Shown here: one piece after another, positions 37,301-45,277 of the stretch
How the letters are laid out: each line of letters opens with the position of its first letter
Position numbering within the stretch: position 1 is the stretch's first letter
NCBI GenBank assembly: GCA_027486655.1
Contig: JAIXOR010000041.1
Location: forward strand, 56,647-120,646
Direction: 5' to 3'
DNA: 64,000 nt
DNA from: Verrucomicrobiaceae bacterium
Lineage (GTDB): Bacteria > Verrucomicrobiota > Verrucomicrobiia > Verrucomicrobiales > Akkermansiaceae
Made by a program: the position numbers and the translations under genes
The notes under the pieces: model-generated
What the model was told of the DNA's origin: nothing
Databases searched by the model: none
Seen by the model: only the letters and a program-made list of their open reading frames with translations

Positions 37301-37872
37301 TTTCCGGAAATCTCTCGCTCGGAGGCAGCCTGGTGCTGCTGGATACCGGCACCGCCACCGCCGGCCCGCACACTTTGTTCACTTACACCGGCTCGCTGTC
37401 CGGCTCCCCTCAGATCGTCCCGCCAGCGGGATTTGCCGCCGCGCTCGATGCCTCCACCACCGGGATCGTCCGGGTGATCCTCACGCCGAACGACCTGGGC
37501 ACCTGGAACCGCTCGCACTTCACCAGTGCCGAACTCGCCAACGCTTCCATCAGCGGGCCCGATGCCAGCCCCGCCCGCGACGGGCTCTCCAACCTCCTCA
37601 AATACGCCCTCGGCCTCGCCCCGAAAACCCCGGCCGTCGCCCCCACGCCCGTCAGCCGCCAGGCCACCAACTGGGTGCTCACCTACCAGCGGCCCGCGGA
37701 CCGCCCGGACCTGCAATACCGGGTCGAAGCATCCGACCTCGGCGGATCCACCTGGAGCACCAACGGCGTCACCCACACCCGGATCGCCACCGGGCCCACC
37801 GAGACCTGGCAAGCCTCCGTGCCGGGCAACCAGTCGCGTCGATTCCTGCGCCTCGTCGTCAGCCGCCCCTGA
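34342..37872 (+). CDS. Secreted zincin-type protease fused to autotransporter-associated beta-strand repeats
   Basis: 1176 residues, TTG start, signal peptide ending near ISASA-L. Residues 110-117 (HEISHTLG) are a zinc-protease HExxH motif, and His158 in HFWPYGLN could be the third ligand as in related secreted proteins I recall. Then an Asp-rich, thrombospondin-3/EF-like linker (DSDTDGTPDDWERFWFGG, DFDKDGITNLDEYA). From ~245 on there are at least five passenger-type repeats (for example SGTGTLVLSAANTYSGATTI and AGTGSLTLSGNQSHSGPTLV), then an alpha-helical C-terminal domain (DGLSNLLKYALGLAP) common in Verrucomicrobia. There is no beta-barrel translocator and no PEP-CTERM motif. The very repetitive GC-rich coding sequence could tempt short-read assemblies to collapse it. 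Confidence 0.82.
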   Translation: MIEKPISPAAHTSGRAILWLSRTLGFALLGAPISASALTWSLNGGNESWPADKRTAIVNAMNQAVALYNAHGYFDKHVTANYDASVPTANGSYSGWINFGGSISTRVALHEISHTLGVGTLSGWGTRITAGKWTGTRALARVKLYDGAAATIGADSAHFWPYGLNFDNEDGTTNRIRHIRMVSALRWDMGIVTDSDTDGTPDDWERFWFGGLTQSGSDDFDKDGITNLDEYAADTDPTTDFSFTWKTGSGTWDSTTANWTGPTTTWRNGGDDTAIFGGTAGTVTAAAGVSLSRMTFNSTSYQIGGASLALTGTSPGVTTAANVSATIDSVLTGSRGFTKSGPGILTLTAASNFSGPLEVDGGTLALSSTGRLYMSGGSAGTTISGGGILSFTGAWGWDGTFRYMGVTAGETIIDGGTLRHTGTGNAKTSGGAGRLFTIGAGGATLDSATAGQEFSIGYRYDYSDSLASDGGTLTLSGDGNGDLNYRIPGTGGLVKRGTGTWRLTSPGNSFTGGTTIGVGNNAGTVGGILRIANSTALGTGNISIVAGDPTSTNRGAQLQLTGGITLANPVITLSGLGYGANNGVLLNLSGNNAITGTIQLGSGAGGSILASDAGTLTLGPITATFTARTLEFTGAGNHTASGVISDGSTTALPVTKSGTGTLVLSAANTYSGATTIGSGVVNLRHASALGNITGGSTVAEGARVELEGGITTAAEPISIAGTGGTSFFLGALHSRSGINTWSGPVTLTTPGTRVGTAAGATLILSGPISTSGGDHGLIVRPADSASPVILTAASTYGGPTSVFGGTLRLDGGNHRLPVSTVLSLGSAGVSGSFDLNGRHQTVAGLAVEQTSGVFSNSITNSSATQATLTVDSPSNSQFPGSLTGNLSLAKAGTGSLTLSGNQSHSGPTLVSGGTLVLNASLGSSALTVSNGGTLSGTGTAAAVNVSQGGVLAPGGTNPGTLTTGALTLASGSSCRMRLGLTGDRLNVSGNLSLGGSLVLLDTGTATAGPHTLFTYTGSLSGSPQIVPPAGFAAALDASTTGIVRVILTPNDLGTWNRSHFTSAELANASISGPDASPARDGLSNLLKYALGLAPKTPAVAPTPVSRQATNWVLTYQRPADRPDLQYRVEASDLGGSTWSTNGVTHTRIATGPTETWQASVPGNQSRRFLRLVVSRP

Positions 37873-37877
37873 CGGGC

Positions 37878-38759
37878 TCAGTCCAGGGTTTTCTCGAAAG
37901 CCGCCATCCGCGCGGCGACCACCGCCGCTTCGTCGCTTGCCAGGTGGATTCCATCCGTGGTTTTCCAAGGTTCCGCCCGGCTCAGATCCAGCCACCGGTA
38001 TCGTTCCTCCGGAAACCGCCCCTTCATCGCGGCGCGCACCGTCGCAGGTTCCTTGAGATCTCTCAACGAAGCATCCAACGGCATCTCGAAAAACACCACC
38101 CGGCAGCCTTTGGCCATAAGCCCGTCCACTTGATCCCCGAGCATCCGGGTGCGCCGCGCAAGGTCTTCGGGCTCCGGTGGGATGGAAAGTTTCGCCCGGT
38201 TTTCCTTCATCATTCCCGCCATCACCTCTGCATCCAGTCCGCTGCCGCCGCCTTCCGCGGGAACCCGTCCCGCCAGCACGGGAAACCACCCGCAGGCCTT
38301 GGCCAGGATCGTCTTGCTGATCCCCACCCCGAACGCCGAGGGACGACCGTCCTCGGTGAACGCCGGAGACACCCCGCGCAGCGCAAGTCGCCACGGCGCG
38401 GCCGCATCCTCCACCAGGACGGAATCGGCATCCCGCGTGATCATGTTGCTCTCGATCCACAACACCCCGGGCACCCGGCCGGAGCGGCGGAGGATCTCCA
38501 TCGCCGTCAGCGCGCCACCACCGGGAAAGGTCAGCTTCACATGATCCGGCCCCAGCTTGGACACATCGAGCCGGTCGGCCATGGACGAACCGGCGATCAC
38601 CCGGGCCTCCGCCGGAGCATGGAGCACGTAGTTCTGAGCCGTGAAGTGGTTCGCACGCAACTGCCCCGGGATCGTGTGGTGCTGCCGCGGCATGCGCGGC
38701 ATGGCGAAGTGCCAGGCAAGGAGCGCGGCGGCGCAGACGATGAGGGAACGCGGGATCAT
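37878..38759 (-). CDS. SGNH-like hydrolase, partner of MBOAT acyltransferase
   Basis: The 293 residues start with a signal anchor (LIVCAAALLAWHFAM). A Gly-Ser nucleophile motif is visible in IAGSSMADRL and a C-terminal Asp-x-x-His in TTDGIHLASDEA, the catalytic layout of SGNH/AlgX/PatB-type proteins. It is encoded 12 bp behind the MBOAT gene on the same strand. Such pairs move acetyl groups across the membrane and transfer them to polysaccharide or peptidoglycan. Confidence 0.75.
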   Translation of the reverse strand: MIPRSLIVCAAALLAWHFAMPRMPRQHHTIPGQLRANHFTAQNYVLHAPAEARVIAGSSMADRLDVSKLGPDHVKLTFPGGGALTAMEILRRSGRVPGVLWIESNMITRDADSVLVEDAAAPWRLALRGVSPAFTEDGRPSAFGVGISKTILAKACGWFPVLAGRVPAEGGGSGLDAEVMAGMMKENRAKLSIPPEPEDLARRTRMLGDQVDGLMAKGCRVVFFEMPLDASLRDLKEPATVRAAMKGRFPEERYRWLDLSRAEPWKTTDGIHLASDEAAVVAARMAAFEKTLD

Positions 38760-38771
38760 GGCGGATTTCCG

Positions 38772-40184
38772 TTAGAACTGAAAGTAGATGAACGCCCCCG
38801 CCGTGCCGCTGTCCAGGAGGATGGCCGCGAGCATCACCCCCAGCAGGAGATACTCGGCACGCGCCGCAGAGGCGAAGCGGCGTTTCAACAGATGCCAGCC
38901 GTAATAGGCGACCACCGGCGCGGAATAAAACAGGACGTGGGACACATGCGAAAGATTGGTCACCGCGCGGTTCTCCACCATCGCTCCGAGATAGGCGATC
39001 ACGTGCGCGAAGTCCGGCAGTTTGAAAAGCAGCCAGGCCAGCGTGACAAAGGAAAACACCGAGACCGCCTGCAGCACCGCCACCACCGGATGATCCGGGA
39101 GCTTCACCCGCTTGGACACCAGGCGCTCCACCGCCAGCGCAAGACCGTGGAAGGTGCCCCACACCGCATAGCTCCACCCCGCGCCATGCCAGAGGCCACC
39201 GAGAAACATCACGATGAACAGGTTGAAATACGTCCTCACGCTCCCCTTCCGATTCCCCCCCAGGGGCAAATAGAGATACTCGCGCAGCCAGGTGGAAAGC
39301 GAGATGTGCCAACGCCGCCAGAACTCGGCGAAGGACCGCGAGATGTACGGATAGTTGAAGTTCTGCGGCAGCGTGTAGCCGAACAAGGCCGCAAGGCCGA
39401 TCGCAATCAGCGAATAACCCGCGAAGTCCGCAAAGATCTGCATTGAATACCCGAACAACAACGTCGCAAGCGTCACCGAGGACTCGTTCAGAAAATACGG
39501 ATAGGCGATCCAGAAGGTGGAGTCCTTCAGGTTGTCCGCGATCACCATCTTGAGGAAATACCCGGTCACCAGCGCGCGGAAGGCCGTCTCCCAGGGCAGG
39601 TCCCGCCACAGCTTGGCGTGGATCTGCGGATAAAACTCGTGCGCCTTGATGATCGGCCCGGCCACCAGGTTCGGGAAGAAGGTCTTGAAGAGCATCGTGT
39701 TCTTCAAGTGCTCACGGAACGAGGCCGGAACCATCTCCGGATAGCCGAAGGGATCGTTCGGTTGCTTCGACCGATAAACCTCCACCACCAGGCTGATCCC
39801 CTGGAAGGTGAAGAACGAGATGCCGATCGGCAGCGGGATGGTCATCAGGAAATGCCCGATCGTCCCATGGTCACCGCCGAAGAAGGTCTTTGCGAACATC
39901 GGGCTGTATTTGAAAAACAACAGCACGCCGAGATTCAACACCACCCCCATCACCGCCCAGAACTTCTGCCGCGCCGGATCCCCGCGGGCGATGAGGTAGC
40001 TCGTCACCACGTTGATCACGATCGAAACCACCAGCAGCGTCAGCAGATAGGGAGACTCCCACGAGTAGAACACGAAGCTCGCCAGAATGATCAACAGCGG
40101 CTGCCACCTCCGGAACGGTGGCAGGTAATACAGCAACACGGTGATCAGAACGAGCACCAGGAATGGAAAACTGGTGAATAGCAT
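38772..40184 (-). CDS. MBOAT-family O-acyltransferase (AlgI/PatA-like)
   Basis: The 470 residues contain ~10 to 12 membrane helices. FLGGLWHGAGWSYAVWGTFH holds the conserved catalytic His of membrane-bound O-acyltransferases, and SRSFAEFWRRWHISLSTWLR is the other family hallmark. It probably passes an acyl (acetyl) group from a cytoplasmic donor to the periplasmic SGNH partner. The ATG at 40184 opens the first helix (MLFTSFPFLVLVLI). No alginate or cellulose operon is adjacent, so the polymer is unknown. Confidence 0.92.
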   Translation of the reverse strand: MLFTSFPFLVLVLITVLLYYLPPFRRWQPLLIILASFVFYSWESPYLLTLLVVSIVINVVTSYLIARGDPARQKFWAVMGVVLNLGVLLFFKYSPMFAKTFFGGDHGTIGHFLMTIPLPIGISFFTFQGISLVVEVYRSKQPNDPFGYPEMVPASFREHLKNTMLFKTFFPNLVAGPIIKAHEFYPQIHAKLWRDLPWETAFRALVTGYFLKMVIADNLKDSTFWIAYPYFLNESSVTLATLLFGYSMQIFADFAGYSLIAIGLAALFGYTLPQNFNYPYISRSFAEFWRRWHISLSTWLREYLYLPLGGNRKGSVRTYFNLFIVMFLGGLWHGAGWSYAVWGTFHGLALAVERLVSKRVKLPDHPVVAVLQAVSVFSFVTLAWLLFKLPDFAHVIAYLGAMVENRAVTNLSHVSHVLFYSAPVVAYYGWHLLKRRFASAARAEYLLLGVMLAAILLDSGTAGAFIYFQF

Positions 40185-40336
40185 GGGGGGGCGATGCTTT
40201 GCAGGATCCTTGCCGGCAATCGGAAACGGCCGTGGATCCCCGCCATCCCTAGCCGCCGCCGCTCCGCTTGGGAAGGCATTTGCAAGCACCCTACGCGATG
40301 GCGGAAGGATCCCGGCCGCCGCAGCCCTCTGCGGCC

Positions 40337-40365
40337 TTGATTCCGGGGCGATCCGCCGCTAGCGT
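40337..40365 (+). promoter_or_regulatory. Putative miaB promoter
   Basis: TTGATT, 17 bp, TAGCGT, ~34 bp before the ATG at 40400. Confidence 0.5.
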
Positions 40366-40399
40366 CCGCGCCCGGCCCGGAGCGGGCCGGATTCTTCCC

Positions 40400-41776
40400 A
40401 TGCCCAAAGTCTACGTCAGAACCTACGGATGCCAGATGAACGAGCGCGACTCGGAACAGGTCGCGCGCATGTTCACCGAGGGCGGATACACCGTGACCGA
40501 GGATGAGCGGGAGGCGGATGCCGTGCTCATCAACACCTGCTCGGTGAGGGACCAGGCCGAGCAGAAGGCTCTCGGAAAAATGGGCGCGATGATGCACGCA
40601 GGGCGGGATCGCAAGCACGTGGTTTACGGATTCATGGGCTGCATGGCCCAGTCCAGGGGCGACGAGCTGTTCAAGGCGGTGCCGAGCCTCGACGTGGTGG
40701 TGGGCACTCAGAAGTATCACAAGGTTTTCGAATACGTGGATGGCATCCTCCAGCGCCGTCTGGAGGCACGGATGGACGATCCCTCCCACTCGCTGAGAGG
40801 CGCCAGCGTCTGTGACATCGCCGAGGAGGAAGGATCCCAGAACACCATCCGCGACCATGCCCACAAGGACTATCAGGCGAGCGCCTTCGTTTCGATCATG
40901 CAGGGCTGCAACATGCGTTGCTCGTTCTGCATCGTGCCGGACACCCGCGGCAAGGAACGCGGCCGGCCGATCGCGGACATCGTGGCCGAGGTAAGGCACC
41001 TCGCGGAGAAGGGCGTGCGGGAGGTCACCCTGCTCGGACAGATCGTGAACCTTTACGGCCGCACCGAGTTTCCCAAGGTGGACGGCAAGTCCCCCTTCGT
41101 GCAGTTGCTGGAAGCCGTGCACGGCGTGGAGGGCATCGAGCGCATCCGCTTCACCTCACCGCACCCGATCGGCTACCGCGAGGATCTGGTGGCGGCGTTC
41201 ACCTATCTGCCGAAGCTTTGCTCCCACATCCATTTCCCGATGCAGAGCGGCTCCGACCGCATCCTGCGGGACATGCGCCGCCCTTACAAGAACGCGCGCT
41301 TCGTCGAGATCTGCGAGAACATGAAAGCCGCCCGCCCCGGGCTGGCCATCACCACCGACATCATCGTCGGCTTCCCCGGTGAGACGGAGGAGGACTTCCA
41401 GGCGACCATCGACACGGTGGAACGCCTCCAGTTCGACAACGCCTTCGTGTTCCGCTATTCGAAACGCCGCAACACACCCGCCGCGGAGATGGACGGGCAA
41501 CTTGAGGAAACCGAAAAGGAATCCCGCAACCAGCGGCTGCTCGATGTGGTGAACCGCATCGCCAAGGAAAAACACGCCGCACTCGTCGGCACCCGCCAGC
41601 AGGTTCTCTGCGAAGGGCCCTCCAAGACCAACGCCTCACGCCTCAGCGGCCGCACCTCGCAAAACAAGATCGTCATCTTCGACGGCGACCCCGCCCGGCT
41701 CACCGGGCGGATTCTCGACATCCAGATCGAGGAAAGCACCGGCTTCACCCTCTACGGCACGCCCTGCCTCACCTGA
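40400..41776 (+). CDS. miaB: tRNA-2-methylthio-N6-dimethylallyladenosine synthase MiaB
   Basis: The 458 residues start with RTYGCQMNERDSEQV and INTCSVRDQAEQKA (UPF0004 cysteines), then the radical-SAM motif CNMRCSFC. A TRAM domain is at the C-terminus (VLCEGPSKTNASRLSGRTSQ, then NKIVIFDG). It thiomethylates i6A37 in tRNAs reading UNN codons, using two 4Fe-4S clusters. It is complete in length. Confidence 0.95.
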   Translation: MPKVYVRTYGCQMNERDSEQVARMFTEGGYTVTEDEREADAVLINTCSVRDQAEQKALGKMGAMMHAGRDRKHVVYGFMGCMAQSRGDELFKAVPSLDVVVGTQKYHKVFEYVDGILQRRLEARMDDPSHSLRGASVCDIAEEEGSQNTIRDHAHKDYQASAFVSIMQGCNMRCSFCIVPDTRGKERGRPIADIVAEVRHLAEKGVREVTLLGQIVNLYGRTEFPKVDGKSPFVQLLEAVHGVEGIERIRFTSPHPIGYREDLVAAFTYLPKLCSHIHFPMQSGSDRILRDMRRPYKNARFVEICENMKAARPGLAITTDIIVGFPGETEEDFQATIDTVERLQFDNAFVFRYSKRRNTPAAEMDGQLEETEKESRNQRLLDVVNRIAKEKHAALVGTRQQVLCEGPSKTNASRLSGRTSQNKIVIFDGDPARLTGRILDIQIEESTGFTLYGTPCLT

Positions 41777-41814
41777 GCAGGGCGGGCTTGAAGGCGGCCT
41801 CCGCCTCCGGGTTG

Positions 41815-42585
41815 TTAGAACTGGTAGTCGAGTCCCAGCAGCAGCCCGTGGCTGGTGACATCGTAGGTGATGTCGCCACTGGTGTAGTCAGTGCCGAGCG
41901 CGCGATAACCAAGCGCCAGCGAGGTGTGATCGTTGACCCGGTATCCCAGGGCGATCATCGCCTGCCAGGTGAGGTCCGAGGAAACCCCGAACCCGCCCAC
42001 GTCCCCGAGGGCGCGGACGAAGAACTTGTCTCCCAGATCGCGGTGGCAGCGCAGGCCGATGATCGGATCCACCCAGGTCTGGCCGCCGGAGGCGCTCACG
42101 GTGCGTTTCGGAAGCGAGATGCTCAGGTCCGTCTCCATCCAGTTGACGCGGGCTCCGCCGTAAACGTCGATGCCGCCATGTTCGCATTCGTAAGCCTGAT
42201 AGAACACGGCGAAGTTGCCGATGAACTGCTCGATCTCCGTATCGAAGATGGCCCGCGGGGTGGAGTTCGACGTGCTCAGCTTGGCGTAGAAAAGATCCGT
42301 CATGAGGCTCCATCGCCCCTTGCCCACCTCCACAAGCCCCATGAAACAGAAGTCGAGACTGTCGAAGATGTCGGCAAAATCGACGTCCACCGGAGCGGTG
42401 CGGCCGTGCACCGTGATGTCGCCGTCGAGGCGGGTGGTCCACACATACATCGAGGAGCGGACCCTCCATCCGGAATCGGTGGTGACGGAGATCTGCGGTT
42501 CATCCAGCCCGGTGACGGTGGTTCCGCCGTGGGCGGGCAGGGCGGCGAGGAGGAGCGAGGCGGCGAGGAGGGATTGACGTTTCAT
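41815..42585 (-). CDS. Outer-membrane beta-barrel protein
   Basis: The 256 residues begin with a signal peptide (SLLLAALPAHGG) and alternate amphipathic strands (for example MYVWTTRLDGDITVHGR and DVYGGARVNWMETDLSISLP). The final residue is Phe (GLDYQF), the usual outer-membrane protein C-terminal signature. It is probably an 8-to-12-stranded barrel of unknown function. The nearest gene downstream of its promoter region is the sulfatase on the same strand, 44 bp apart. Confidence 0.78.
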   Translation of the reverse strand: MKRQSLLAASLLLAALPAHGGTTVTGLDEPQISVTTDSGWRVRSSMYVWTTRLDGDITVHGRTAPVDVDFADIFDSLDFCFMGLVEVGKGRWSLMTDLFYAKLSTSNSTPRAIFDTEIEQFIGNFAVFYQAYECEHGGIDVYGGARVNWMETDLSISLPKRTVSASGGQTWVDPIIGLRCHRDLGDKFFVRALGDVGGFGVSSDLTWQAMIALGYRVNDHTSLALGYRALGTDYTSGDITYDVTSHGLLLGLDYQF

Positions 42586-42629
42586 GATCGTTCAGTGGTT
42601 GGGGTTGGATCGGGAGAATGGCATGGGGC

Positions 42630-44327
42630 TTACTCGGCGGACGAGCTGCTTCTTGGAGCGTAGGGCCCGTCGCTGGTGAGGATCAAGCCGTTGCGCTTCA
42701 CATACTCTTCCCAGAGGCGGAGCATCGAGCCCCGTTTTTCCGGGTGGCGGGTGGACAGGTCGTTCAGCTCCGCGGGGTCCTGCTTCAGATCGAACAACTC
42801 CCAGTCCCCCGATCCGCCGGCCGCGGGATAGAGATGAAGCAGTTTCCAATCGCCCTGCCGGATGGCCCGGTTGCCGAAGAGTTCCCAGCCGAGCCAGTCG
42901 GCCTCGCTGCGGATGGCGGACTTCTTGTCGGAAAGCAGCGGCACCAGGGACCTGCCCTGAATTTCGGCCAGGCGACTGCCCTCTTCGAGCGACGGATGTT
43001 TCACTCCGGCGACCTCCAGGAAGGTGGGGGCGAGGTCCATCACATGAAGCAGCGAGCGGTGGATGCCTCCCCGCGGCTGAACGCCCGCTCCGCTGACGAT
43101 CAGCGGCACGCGGATGCCGCCATTGGCGACGACGCCTTTGAAGAGGCGGAAGGGCACGCTCCCCACCTGAGCCCAGGCCGGGCCGTATTCGGTGCAGGAT
43201 CCCGGCCGACCAATGTTTTCCAGGCGGTTGTCGTAGGTTTTTGCAAACCACTCGCGTGCGGTGGGGGCGAGCTTGCCGATCATTTCGCCCAGATCCTCGC
43301 CCGCCGCGCCGTTGTCGGAGAGGAACACAATGAGCGTGTTTTCATACTGGCCGGTCTCCTTGAGGAAGGCGATCAGGCGGCCGATCTGGTCGTCCATGCA
43401 TTCCACCATCGCCGCATAGACCTCCATCTTGCGGGCGGAGAGCCTGCGTTGCTCCGCGCTGAGCGAGTCCCATGCCGGAACCGTGGGCAGGCGTGGGAAA
43501 CCAACGACTTCTTTGGCAACGATGCCAAGTTCCTTCTGCCGGGCCAGACGATCGGCCCGGAGGACGTCATAGCCCTTGTCGTAGCGGCCTTGGTATCGAT
43601 CGATCCAATCCTCGGGCGCGGCCAGCGGGCCATGCGGAGCCTGATAGGCGAGGTAACTGAAAAACGGCTTCCCGCTTCCGGCGTTCTCCTTGAGCCGGGC
43701 GATGATGAAGTCGGTGAAATCCTTCGAAGAATAGTGCCCGGGTGACAACTGGTCCACCGGTCGGCCGTCGCGGGTGTAAGCGACCACCGCTTCGGTGGGC
43801 AGCAGGCCTTTCCGGTCCGCCCAGTGGCTGCCCGCGCCCGGGAGCATCGTGAAATCCCTCTCGAAGCCGCGCGCCGCCGGCCATTCATCCGGTTTTTCGC
43901 CCAGGTGCCATTTGCCGGCCATGCAGGTGAAGTAACCGGCCTCCCGCAACAAGGTGGCCACGCAGGGTGCGCGGTGGTTGAGGTGGCCTTCGTATCCCGG
44001 CTTGCCCCGTTGGCCGGGTCCGCTCCATTCGCCCATGTTGCCGAGGCCGACGATGTGGTTGTCCGTGCCGGTGAGCATCATCGAGCGGGTGGGCGAACAA
44101 CTCGGCGCCGCGTGAAAGTCCGTGGCGCGGAATCCGGAGGCGGCGAGCGCATCGATGTGCGGCGTGCGGATTTCCCCGCCATAGCAGCCGAGGTCCGAGT
44201 AGCCCAGATCATCCGCAGCGATGAGCAGGATGTTGGGGCGGGGTTTTTCAAGCGGTTCCGCCTCCGCCCCGAAGGCGGATGCACTGCAAAGAACAGCTGC
44301 GAACATGCCAGGGATTCGAAGACTCAT
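42630..44327 (-). CDS. Arylsulfatase-family sulfatase
   Basis: The 565 residues start with a signal peptide (to ~20). Then PNILLIAADDLGYSDLGCYG carries the metal-binding Asp pair, and Cys77 in CSPTRSMMLTG is the CxPxR formylglycine site. LAGKWHLGE-like (MAGKWHLGEKP) and the rest fit the S1 family, perhaps the S1_4-like group. It desulfates an organic sulfate ester, plausibly algal or host polysaccharide, after activation by a formylglycine enzyme encoded elsewhere. The catalytic site is complete. Confidence 0.93.
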   Translation of the reverse strand: MSLRIPGMFAAVLCSASAFGAEAEPLEKPRPNILLIAADDLGYSDLGCYGGEIRTPHIDALAASGFRATDFHAAPSCSPTRSMMLTGTDNHIVGLGNMGEWSGPGQRGKPGYEGHLNHRAPCVATLLREAGYFTCMAGKWHLGEKPDEWPAARGFERDFTMLPGAGSHWADRKGLLPTEAVVAYTRDGRPVDQLSPGHYSSKDFTDFIIARLKENAGSGKPFFSYLAYQAPHGPLAAPEDWIDRYQGRYDKGYDVLRADRLARQKELGIVAKEVVGFPRLPTVPAWDSLSAEQRRLSARKMEVYAAMVECMDDQIGRLIAFLKETGQYENTLIVFLSDNGAAGEDLGEMIGKLAPTAREWFAKTYDNRLENIGRPGSCTEYGPAWAQVGSVPFRLFKGVVANGGIRVPLIVSGAGVQPRGGIHRSLLHVMDLAPTFLEVAGVKHPSLEEGSRLAEIQGRSLVPLLSDKKSAIRSEADWLGWELFGNRAIRQGDWKLLHLYPAAGGSGDWELFDLKQDPAELNDLSTRHPEKRGSMLRLWEEYVKRNGLILTSDGPYAPRSSSSAE

Positions 44328-44488
44328 GGGGATGGCCTACGGGGTTTTGCGGCGGCGCTGCCGCGGGTTCATCGCCTGAAACAACCTCTTTCTCTTGCTA
44401 CCTCTCGAAACGATTCACTCTTACAGCCGGCGGCATGACATAGCGAGAACAATCGCTGGCCAGCCCGGAGGAGCTCCGCGCATGAAAC

Positions 44489-44522
44489 AAAAAACCGCCA
44501 TCCACATGAGGCGGATGGCGGT
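44489..44522 (-). terminator. Rho-independent terminator after gspG
   Basis: On the minus strand, ACCGCCATCC pairs perfectly with GGATGGCGGT (10-bp stem, 9-nt loop) and is followed by TTTTTT. It begins 21 bp past the gspG stop and ends the secretion operon. The remaining bases up to 44327 hold no gene. Confidence 0.88.
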
Positions 44523-44543
44523 CGTTCAAGCCACTGGAGGGCT

Positions 44544-45092
44544 TCAGAAGTTTTTGATGTCGTCGCGGTTGTCGGGACTCGTTACCGTGCCTGGAACGGA
44601 TTTCCCATCCTTGCCGGCGGACCAGAGGTCGAAGTCCGGGTTCATCGTGTTCGAATTCGCGGCACCGCTGGCATTCACCGCGGTGCGGTAGCGATACGGA
44701 TTGCCCCAAGGATCGACGATGGTGGTACCAGTGCCCGCCGTGCCGGAGGTCCAGCCTTGTTTGCTGCTGGCAGGGTCGAGTTCACCCAGATAGATCTTCT
44801 TGGTCTGGTCCTGCACGCCGTCAAAATAAAGCGCCCTGAACAGATCATCGGAAAAGGTGGTGCCATCGGCCGAGTTCGTGGTCGGCGGGTAGGTTCCATT
44901 GTCCAGCTTGTACTCCTCGAGCGCCTTGGAGAGCAGGGCGATCTGGGTCTTGGCTTTTTCCTTCGCCTGGCGTTCGCTGACGAAGCCCATGCCACCGACG
45001 ACGAGGCCGGCGAGCAGGATGATGATGGTGATGACGGCCATCAACTCAATGAGCGTGAAGGCGGCGTGGTGACGGCGGGTCGGGGTTTTCAT
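44544..45092 (-). CDS. gspG: Type II secretion major pseudopilin-like GspG
   Basis: The 182 residues have a prepilin peptidase site (HHAA-FTLIELMAV) and a hydrophobic N-helix. The C-terminus reads VDPWGNPYRYR and DFDLWSAGKDGK, matching the Ca-binding loop of GspG rather than a type IV pilin. It polymerises into the periplasmic pseudopilus. Last gene of the minus-strand cluster after two ATPases and GspF; a dyad and heptad-repeat element separates it from gspF. Confidence 0.87.
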   Translation of the reverse strand: MKTPTRRHHAAFTLIELMAVITIIILLAGLVVGGMGFVSERQAKEKAKTQIALLSKALEEYKLDNGTYPPTTNSADGTTFSDDLFRALYFDGVQDQTKKIYLGELDPASSKQGWTSGTAGTGTTIVDPWGNPYRYRTAVNASGAANSNTMNPDFDLWSAGKDGKSVPGTVTSPDNRDDIKNF

Positions 45093-45171
45093 GAAACGGG
45101 GATGTCGGGATTCGGATTAAGAAACCACGGAATCTGCGGATTTCACCGATTTTCTACTCGGCGTCGGCGCG

Positions 45172-45249
45172 ATTGACGATCGGAGAGGATTGATTTTTGA
45201 GTGGTTGATCGCTCGTCGGGAGGCGGATCAACAATCGAAAATCGTCAAT
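45172..45249. repeat. Nested inverted repeat between gspF and gspG
   Basis: The outer arms ATTGACGAT (45172-45180) and ATCGTCAAT (45241-45249) are exact complements, and the inner arms GTTGATC (45204-45210) and GATCAAC (45226-45232) are too. Transcribed within the operon, it could fold into a long hairpin. Confidence 0.65.
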
Positions 45250-45265
45250 CCTCAATCGGCAATCC
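45231..45265. repeat. Five heptad repeats with AATC core
   Basis: The units are ACAATCG, AAAATCG, TCAATCC, TCAATCG and GCAATCC, so AATC recurs exactly every 7 bp. This resembles the short heptanucleotide tandem repeats seen in some other bacterial phyla. Confidence 0.6.
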
Positions 45266-45277
45266 TTTCGCCATGCC

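Noticed and set aside
34342..37872. Classical autotransporter
   Set aside because: Passenger-type repeats are present but no C-terminal beta-barrel domain is seen.
37258..39609. 783-codon minus-strand frame across the end of the repeat protein, the SGNH gene and MBOAT
   Set aside because: It crosses three well-supported genes and shows only shadow composition.
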